Assembly (NCBI RefSeq): GCF_014650915.1
Contig: NZ_BMVW01000001.1
Coordinates: 930,001-994,000 of the forward strand
Length of the DNA: 64,000 bases
Source: Streptomyces poonensis
GTDB taxonomy: Bacteria > Actinomycetota > Actinomycetes > Streptomycetales > Streptomycetaceae
Direction of reading: 5' to 3'
Position numbers and translations under genes: made by a program. How positions within the stretch are numbered: position 1 is the first letter of the stretch; every line of letters begins with the position of its first letter. The notes below the pieces were generated by a model. The model made no database searches. It saw only the letters and a program-made list of their open reading frames with translations, and had not been told where the DNA came from. Below, one piece after another: positions 58,051 through 64,000 of this stretch.

Positions 58051-58563
58051 ATGAAAAGCACGAACGCGCATACGCATGTGACCACAGGCATCAACTGGTC
58101 CGCCTTCGCGACCGTCGAGCCCGGCCTCGCCAGGACCGTCGAGGAGCGCTTCACCGCGTTCACCCATCACATCCTCGCCACCCTCCGCAAGGACGGCTCG
58201 CCGCGCACGTCCGGGCTGGAGGTCCGTTTCCTCGGCGGCGAGCTGTGGCTCGGCATGATGCCGGGCTCGCTCAAGGCGCTCGACCTGCGCCGCGATCCGC
58301 GTTTCGCACTGCAGGCGAATCCGGGCTCCGACACGGACCTGGCCGGCGGGGACGTACGGATCGGCGGACGGGCGATCGAGGTCCGTGACGCGGAGACCGT
58401 GAAACGGTACGTCGACGAAGTGCGCCCGCCCGACCCGTCGTCGTTCCACCTTTTCCGCACGGAACTGACGGAAGTCGTACGGACATATGTGGAGGACGAC
58501 ACCTACCTGGCCGTACAGGTGTGGAAGCCGGGAGGGCCCGTACGCACCGTCCGGCGCCAGTGA
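58051..58563 (+). CDS. Pyridoxamine 5'-phosphate oxidase-fold protein
   Basis: A 170-residue split-barrel FMN-type protein: VEERFTAFTHHILATLRKDGSPRTSGLEVRFLGGELWLGM (about 27-66) and the GSLKALDLRRDPRFALQANPG segment are the PNPOx-like FMN core. The family includes nitroreductases and F420-dependent reductases in actinomycetes, so the cofactor may be F420. No ribosome site is clear before the ATG. It is convergent with guaA. Confidence 0.88.
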   Translation: MKSTNAHTHVTTGINWSAFATVEPGLARTVEERFTAFTHHILATLRKDGSPRTSGLEVRFLGGELWLGMMPGSLKALDLRRDPRFALQANPGSDTDLAGGDVRIGGRAIEVRDAETVKRYVDEVRPPDPSSFHLFRTELTEVVRTYVEDDTYLAVQVWKPGGPVRTVRRQ

Positions 58564-58574
58564 CCGACATGGCG

Positions 58575-58607
58575 AAGGCGCCGCCCCTCATCGAGGGACG
58601 GCGCCTT
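58575..58607. terminator. Bidirectional terminator before guaA
   Basis: Stems AAGGCGCCG (58575-58583) and CGGCGCCTT (58599-58607) enclose CCCTC/GAGGG pairs, giving a 14-bp hairpin with one bulge and a TTTC tail. It lies between convergent genes. Confidence 0.85.
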
Positions 58608-58624
58608 TCACACACGGACCGGGA

Positions 58625-60211
<1,587 letters not shown>

Positions 60212-60410
60212 GGGTTGCCTTCCGGCGGGTTGGCGGGGGTACGTGCTGTCGAGTCTACCGGGGGCCGTGCGCGAGTCGTCTGCGGCGCCGCAAGACACCC
60301 GTGCCGCGGAGCTCCGCCCATGCCACACCCGCCGGGGCCGCCACGCCTCCGCCCGTCATCCCAGCAGGGGCCGCCACGCCTCCGCCCGTCGTCTCAGCAT
60401 CCGAGCCCGC

Positions 60411-60440
60411 TTGGTCCGGGAGCGCCCGCGCAGGCATACT
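60411..60440 (+). promoter_or_regulatory. Promoter of the leader peptide
   Basis: TTGGTC (60411-60416), an 18-base spacer and CATACT (60435-60440) fit a housekeeping promoter whose start point would fall on the A of the ATG at 60447. Confidence 0.65.
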
Positions 60441-60446
60441 GCTCTC

Positions 60447-60518
60447 ATGTTCACGCTCGCGACCTTCGTCTTTACCTATGGCAACCGGCCCACCGGCTGC
60501 CATGGTCGTGCTGCTTGA
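60447..60518 (+). CDS. Probable Phe/Tyr-rich attenuation leader peptide of chorismate mutase
   Basis: A 23-residue ORF with FTLATFVFTY near its start: three Phe and one Tyr within ten residues. It is probably leaderless (promoter start on its ATG), as known leader peptides of Streptomyces trp and leu genes are. It ends 20 bases before a 14-bp GC-rich hairpin, and the next gene is chorismate mutase, the first step toward Phe and Tyr. This arrangement fits ribosome-mediated attenuation. An antiterminator pairing was not established. Confidence 0.62.
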   Translation: MFTLATFVFTYGNRPTGCHGRAA

Positions 60519-60538
60519 GCAACTGACAAGCGACTTCC

Positions 60539-60573
60539 CAGGCGCCCCGGGCCGACAAGGCCCGGGGCGCCTG
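60539..60573 (+). terminator. Attenuator-type terminator hairpin
   Basis: A 15-bp perfect stem (60539-60553 with 60559-60573, AGGCGCCCCGGGCC) has a GACAA loop. It sits between the leader peptide and the chorismate mutase gene; a GTTTG follows, not a long U tract. Confidence 0.8.
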
Positions 60574-60659
60574 AGCGTTTGCGGGCTTCGTCACACCGGG
60601 GCAGCACCCGTCCGAGTCACGGACACGGACACGGACACGGACACAGAGGAGCCCTCGAC

Positions 60660-61085
60660 ATGACCGCCACCACCGCCACCACCGACACCACCGACACCGC
60701 CGACACCGCCGACACCGCCGACACCCTCGACACGACCATCGCTGCCACCACGGACGCCACCGTTACCGCCACCGCCACCGCCACCACGGTCCCCCTCGGC
60801 AGCAAAGCCACCACGGACAGGACCGGTGCCCGCACCGAACAGGCCGCCGGTGTGATCTCGGACGCCCGTGAACGCATCGACGCACTGGACGACCGCATCA
60901 TCGGACTGGTCCAGGAGCGCATGGCCGTGTCCGCCGTCATCCAGGAGTCCCGTATCGCCTCCGGTGGCCGACGCGTGAACCTCTCCCGTGAGATGGAGAT
61001 CCTCGCCCACTACCGGGACGCCCTCGGCAAGCCCGGCACGTCCCTGGCCATGACGCTGCTGGAGCTCTGCCGGGGCCGCATCTGA
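60660..61085 (+). CDS. Chorismate mutase (AroQ type)
   Basis: Converts chorismate to prephenate. The 141-residue product has a Thr/Ala/Asp low-complexity start (about 1-60), then the AroQ helical domain: ISDARERIDALDDRIIGLVQERMAVSAVIQESR (about 65-98) and the helix with RREMEILAHYRDALG-like residues (LSREMEILAHYRDALG). The key Arg and Glu pattern of single-domain AroQ is present. GAGGAG precedes the ATG. No signal peptide. The upstream leader peptide implies control by Phe/Tyr supply. Confidence 0.9.
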   Translation: MTATTATTDTTDTADTADTADTLDTTIAATTDATVTATATATTVPLGSKATTDRTGARTEQAAGVISDARERIDALDDRIIGLVQERMAVSAVIQESRIASGGRRVNLSREMEILAHYRDALGKPGTSLAMTLLELCRGRI

Positions 61086-61527
61086 CTTCTCCGGTACGCG
61101 GGTCTGCACACGCAAGCCCTGTGCACGCACGTCCGCACTTCCTCTCACCCGTACGGCGCGTGACCGCCCCGCGAAGCCCTTCGTTGGTCCCGGTGTCCGT
61201 GTCAGCCAGACGTGGACCCGGAAGAACCACGCGTGGCTCCGCTGGAGCGATGAGGCGTACGGATCGTGCCGTGCGCCGTGGGACCTCGCTCCAGGGTCGT
61301 GACCGGACGGCAGGGGACAGCAGCCCGGTCACCCAGAGAACGGTCGGCTTCGGGGACGCCCGGAGCCGACCGGCGGAAACTGTTCAAGGGTGGTCGAAAC
61401 GGTTGCGGAGGCCGCGACCCATCCAGCACGATGCAAGGACAGCCCGCGCCTCGAACAACTGCATTGAGTGCCTCGATTGCCACAGGTCGATACCAGGTGT
61501 GCGCCCCCCGTGAGCCGGGGCGCCGAC

Positions 61528-61615
61528 CGGCGGACGGACGACGGACGGCCGGCGGACGGACGACGGACGGCCGGCGGACGGACGACGGACGGCCGGCGGA
61601 CGGACGACGGACGAC
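61528..61615. repeat. Four 22-base tandem repeats, near perfect
   Basis: Units of 22 bases (core CGGCGGACGGACGACGG) repeat at exact pitch with only the last differing at one position. The array is intergenic; it is too short and lacks spacers for CRISPR. Confidence 0.95.
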
Positions 61616-61693
61616 CGGGCGTACCGAGCAAGCGGCGCAACCCCCCGGCGCCGCTCCCGAGCACCGGCGCTGCCCTGACGTCGGTGCTGACGC

Positions 61694-61731
61694 AGAAGAG
61701 CCCCGCGGGACCGATCCCGCGGGGCTCTTCT
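61694..61731 (-). terminator. Terminator of the lipoprotein gene
   Basis: A 17-bp perfect stem (61694-61710 with 61715-61731, AGAAGAGCCCCGCGGGA) closes a CCGA loop about 75 bases past the lipoprotein stop. Confidence 0.88.
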
Positions 61732-61807
61732 CCGTGCATACGTCACCCGGCGCCGCGCGGCGTGGGCACGGGCCGTCCACGCGTGTCGTCGGCGTATGTG
61801 TCCCGAC

Positions 61808-62566
61808 TCAGACTCCGGACTTCTTCCGGACCTTCTCCAGCTTCGCCAGCTGCGCCTTGATCACCTCGGCCGGCACCTCGACCTCATCCCCGCCGAGGGC
61901 CTTCATCGCGTAGAAGGCCGCGAGCGTCGAGTCGCTGCGGACGATGGTGAAGGTCATCGTCAGAGTGGTGTCCTCGATCGTGCCCTTCAGCCGGTAGGAG
62001 ACCGCCTCGTCGCCGTACTCGGGGATGGGCAGGGCCTCGACACCGCTGTACCTATAGTCGGTGTGCTTGTACGCGGTGCACTTGTCCGACGCCGTGCGCA
62101 GGTCGGCGATCACCTTCTCGGCGTCGCTGCGCTCGTGGGCGAGCAGGGCGAGCGAGGTGACGGTCGCATCGAGACCGCTCTCGGCCGCGAGGGTGCGTCC
62201 GGTCCGGGACTCCGCGCCCGGGGTGGAGGTGAAGAAGAACATGTCCGCGATCGGCTGGCAGGCGGCCGGCTCGGCGGGCACGGACCCGGCAGGCATGTCC
62301 GCCTCGGACGTCTTGGTGACCTTGTAGTCCGGGACGTCACCGCTCGCGAGGGCGGCCTCGTCCAGCTGGGCCGCGGTCAGTGGGGCCTGCGGGGCCTTGT
62401 CCTTCGCCTTGCCGAGGCCCGGAGCGGCCGACGCGGACGTCTTCCCGCCCGCCTTCTCCTCCCCGGCGCCGCCACCGCCGCCACCACCACCGCACGCCGC
62501 GGTGCATGCCAGCGCCGCCGCCGAGAGGGCCATGGCTGCCCGCGACATGTTCGACTTCACGTCCAC
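61808..62566 (-). CDS. Lipoprotein
   Basis: The 252-residue product has a signal peptide and a Cys at about 25 (AALACTAACGGG; the lipobox position -3 is Thr, slightly unusual), a Gly/Ala-rich linker, and a soluble part with TSTPGAESRTGRTLAAE, VTSLALLAHERSDAEKVIADL and MTFTIVRSDSTLAAFYA. This resembles actinobacterial sensor-like or LpqN-type lipoproteins, without certainty. Starts: GTG at 62566 or 62560, ATG at 62548. Upstream lie CACGTTTCACACG repeats (62600-62650). Confidence 0.8.
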   Translation of the reverse strand: MDVKSNMSRAAMALSAAALACTAACGGGGGGGGAGEEKAGGKTSASAAPGLGKAKDKAPQAPLTAAQLDEAALASGDVPDYKVTKTSEADMPAGSVPAEPAACQPIADMFFFTSTPGAESRTGRTLAAESGLDATVTSLALLAHERSDAEKVIADLRTASDKCTAYKHTDYRYSGVEALPIPEYGDEAVSYRLKGTIEDTTLTMTFTIVRSDSTLAAFYAMKALGGDEVEVPAEVIKAQLAKLEKVRKKSGV

Positions 62567-62870
62567 CTAGCTCTCTACGCTTCGCGCGTTCCTGGCATCT
62601 CGCGTGTTTCGCGCGTTGCACACGTTTCACACGTTTCACGTGTTGCACGCGTCAAGACACGCCTCACGGGACTCTGACAGGCACCAGTTCATCAACGACC
62701 GGGCAGCGAACGGCAGTCGTCGACATCCGCATGTGATCCACCCCACATAAGTTCCCTGTGAAAACGGGCACAACCGTTCGCGAACCTCGCCGGTCACACC
62801 TGCGGAAACAACAGCCACGTCCGCACCTCACGGCACGTGGATCGACCGACTCGACCTGGATGAGGTCCTG
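62567..62870. other. Lipoprotein to small secreted peptide spacer
   Basis: Contains CACG(T)TTCACACG-type short repeats (62590-62652) in the lipoprotein leader and an AT-richer segment (62690-62780). No other feature. Confidence 0.55.
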
Positions 62871-63023
62871 ATGAAGCTTCGCCGCGCTCTGGCCACCGCG
62901 GGCGCCACGGCCGTACTCGGGCCGCTCGCCCCGGTGTCCGCTCCGGCTGCCTTCGCCGACAGGACCGTGCCGGGCGGGGTGGAAGTCCGCCGCCGCAAGG
63001 GTACGGAGGACACCACCGCGTAA
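62871..63023 (+). CDS. Small secreted peptide, possible remnant of a larger exported protein
   Basis: A 50-residue ORF starting at ATG behind GATGAGG. Residues 1-29 form a Sec signal peptide (MKLRRALATAGATAVLGPLA then APAAFA) and only 21 residues remain (DRTVPGGVEVRRRKGTEDTTA). The signal sequence is typical of larger Streptomyces secreted proteins, so this may be the surviving front of a broken gene. A strong terminator follows 98 bases later. Confidence 0.6.
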   Translation: MKLRRALATAGATAVLGPLAPVSAPAAFADRTVPGGVEVRRRKGTEDTTA

Positions 63024-63121
63024 CGGCGGCCGCGCCGACGGGCGACGGACCGTCCGGCGGTCCACCGCCCGGCCGTCACACGGCCACCCACAAGCTGCGA
63101 CAGGCGTAACGCCTCGCGCAA

Positions 63122-63163
63122 GAAGAAGGACCCGCACTCGGAGGGGGGTGCGGGTCCTTCTTC
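63122..63163. terminator. Bidirectional terminator, 16-bp stem
   Basis: GAAGAAGGACCCGCAC (63122-63137) pairs exactly with 63148-63163 around a 10-base loop. It lies between the small secreted ORF and the convergent GMC gene. Confidence 0.9.
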
Positions 63164-63174
63164 ATACCGTCACC

Positions 63175-63228
63175 GCCTCGTCCTCCGTCTCGTCCTCCGC
63201 CTCGTCCTCCGCCTCGTCCTCCGCCTCT
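63175..63228. repeat. 12-base repeats after the GMC gene
   Basis: Four and a half copies of GCCTCGTCCTCC (one with G to T) lie next to the GMC oxidoreductase stop. Confidence 0.85.
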
Positions 63229-63237
63229 CCCCTGCCG

Positions 63238-64000
63238 TCACTTCTTCGGCGGCACCACCGGCACTTCCAGGAACGGCAGCCGCAGTCCGCCGAACGCGTC
63301 CGCCGGGACCGCCGGGTTCCGGGGCTCCACCGGCTTCAGCCGCTCGTACGCGGCACCCTGCGCCGGACGCGGGTCCGCCTCACCCTTGTTGGGCCAGAAC
63401 GACATCGCGCGCTCGGCCTGCGCGGTGATCGTGAGCGAGGGGTTGACGCCGAGGTTCGCCGAGACCGCGGAGCCGTCGACGACGGAGATGCCCGGATGGC
63501 CGTACAGCCGGTGGTACGGGTCGATCACGCCCTCCTCGCGGGAGGCACCGATCGGGCAGCCGCCCAGAAAGTGGGCGGTGAGCGGGGTGCCCATCAGCTC
63601 GCCGACGTTGCTGCCCGGGAAGCCGTTGATCTCGTCGGCGAGGACGGACGCGGCCTCGGTGGCGGCCTTGATCTGCTTGGGGTTGGGCGCGCCATGCCCC
63701 TGACGGGCGGTCAGCAGCCCTTTCCCCGGACCCTTTTGCTTCAGATGGGTCGTCAGGGAGTTGTCCAGGGACTGCATCACCAGGCCGATGATGGAGCGCT
63801 CCGACCAGCGGCGGTTGGAGAGCGAGCGGACCATGAGCCACGGGTGGCGTGCCGCGTTCCCGAGCCAGGCGAGGGCGCGGGAGGAGCCCTCCGCGTACGG
63901 GACCTGAAGGATCGACAGGCCGCCCATGGCATTGGAGCCCCTGCCGTAGCGGACGGGTTCGATGTGGGTGTTGCCGTCGGGGTGGATCGAGGAGGTGATG
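63238..64000 (-). CDS. GMC oxidoreductase, C-terminal part (cut by window edge)
   Basis: The frame is open from base 64000 and ends at a stop at 63238-63240, giving the last 253 residues. It shows THFLGGCPIGASREEGVID-like residues (AHFLGGCPIGAS), YGHPGISVVDGSAVSANLGVNPSLTITAQAERAM, the C-terminal FAD/substrate signature of glucose-methanol-choline oxidoreductases, close to the cholesterol-oxidase-like group. The N-terminal FAD loop is outside the window, so the exact subfamily is unsure. Confidence 0.9.
   Translation of the reverse strand, partial: ITSSIHPDGNTHIEPVRYGRGSNAMGGLSILQVPYAEGSSRALAWLGNAARHPWLMVRSLSNRRWSERSIIGLVMQSLDNSLTTHLKQKGPGKGLLTARQGHGAPNPKQIKAATEAASVLADEINGFPGSNVGELMGTPLTAHFLGGCPIGASREEGVIDPYHRLYGHPGISVVDGSAVSANLGVNPSLTITAQAERAMSFWPNKGEADPRPAQGAAYERLKPVEPRNPAVPADAFGGLRLPFLEVPVVPPKK

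Larger units (their letters stand above)
60212..60659. other. Upstream region of guaA and chorismate mutase
   Basis: Contains two direct copies of a 24-base unit GGGGCCGCCACGCCTCCG... (60333 and 60366), the leader-peptide promoter, the leader ORF, a terminator hairpin and GGACAC hexamer repeats (60619-60644). Confidence 0.7.
61086..61807. other. Gene-poor spacer after chorismate mutase
   Basis: These 722 bases carry the 22-base array (61528-61615) and the lipoprotein terminator (61694-61731). No frame has convincing codon use; a tRNA was looked for and not found. Confidence 0.65.

Noticed and set aside
56895..58163. A His-rich N-terminal extension of the aldolase (HVHPHARGHVHPHARGHV)
   Set aside because: It arises from reading through the 24-base intergenic array; GGAGG and the family start both support the ATG at 57689.
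61440..61500. Possible tRNA in the AT-richer stretch after chorismate mutase
   Set aside because: No T-loop GGTTCGA and no acceptor/anticodon stem pairs could be built.
61528..61615. CRISPR-like repeat array
   Set aside because: The units are directly adjacent without spacers, and no cas gene is in the window.

Overview
The window is chromosomal DNA from a high-GC actinomycete, almost certainly a Streptomyces. The evidence is very high third-position GC, GTG starts, several likely leaderless genes, a TTA codon in one accessory gene, and a gene order (guaA, chorismate mutase, NlpC/P60 proteins, pcrA, icmB, sucC-sucD, purN-purH, folD, mdh, glyA, trpS) that matches, from memory, the S. coelicolor SCO4770-SCO4850 core region in reverse. 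I see no prophage, insertion sequence, CRISPR array, rRNA or tRNA gene.

Layout. 1-9080: the N-terminal end of a membrane protein (probably a metallophosphoesterase), a D-Ala-D-Ala carboxypeptidase, a YihY/BrkB protein, a 2H phosphoesterase, trpS, glyA behind a ZTP riboswitch, and a glutathionylspermidine-synthase-like gene beside a small lipoprotein. 9265-13501: a MocR regulator facing a compact operon of two AhpD-like proteins, a PEP-mutase-like enzyme and a MarR-GNAT fusion. 13536-23829: mdh, a HTH/DUF2690 membrane protein, folD with a DUF3017 gene, and purN-purH. 23891-29033: a PerM-like membrane protein, a degenerate membrane-bound sigma-like protein, and sucC-sucD. 29680-37918: two divergent gene sets, MoxR AAA+/DUF5682/VWA on the minus strand and SWIM zinc finger/DUF5691 on the plus strand. 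38074-48136: icmB, a lipase, an M23 peptidase, pcrA, and two NlpC/P60 hydrolases, the first behind a c-di-AMP (ydaO) riboswitch. 48253-58563: a methyltransferase, a PspC-type kinase/LuxR regulator pair divergent from a PspC/LiaF-like protein, DoxX, a TIG-like membrane protein, a DUF4429-SHOCT gene with a TTA codon, an aldolase-like gene and a PNPOx-fold gene. 58625-64000: guaA, an AroQ chorismate mutase behind a probable Phe/Tyr attenuation leader, two secreted or lipidated proteins, and the C-terminal part of a GMC oxidoreductase.

How the genes work together. Most are core metabolism: one-carbon and purine synthesis (glyA, folD, purN, purH, guaA), the TCA cycle (sucCD, mdh), aromatic amino acids and cell-wall remodelling. 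Several are under RNA control: ZTP on glyA, c-di-AMP on the first NlpC/P60 gene, and a leader peptide on chorismate mutase. The best candidate for an undescribed system is the five-gene MoxR/DUF5682/VWA plus SWIM/DUF5691 locus, whose divergent promoter carries an 11-bp inverted repeat. The second is the leaderless Phe/Tyr-rich leader peptide with a strong hairpin in front of chorismate mutase.
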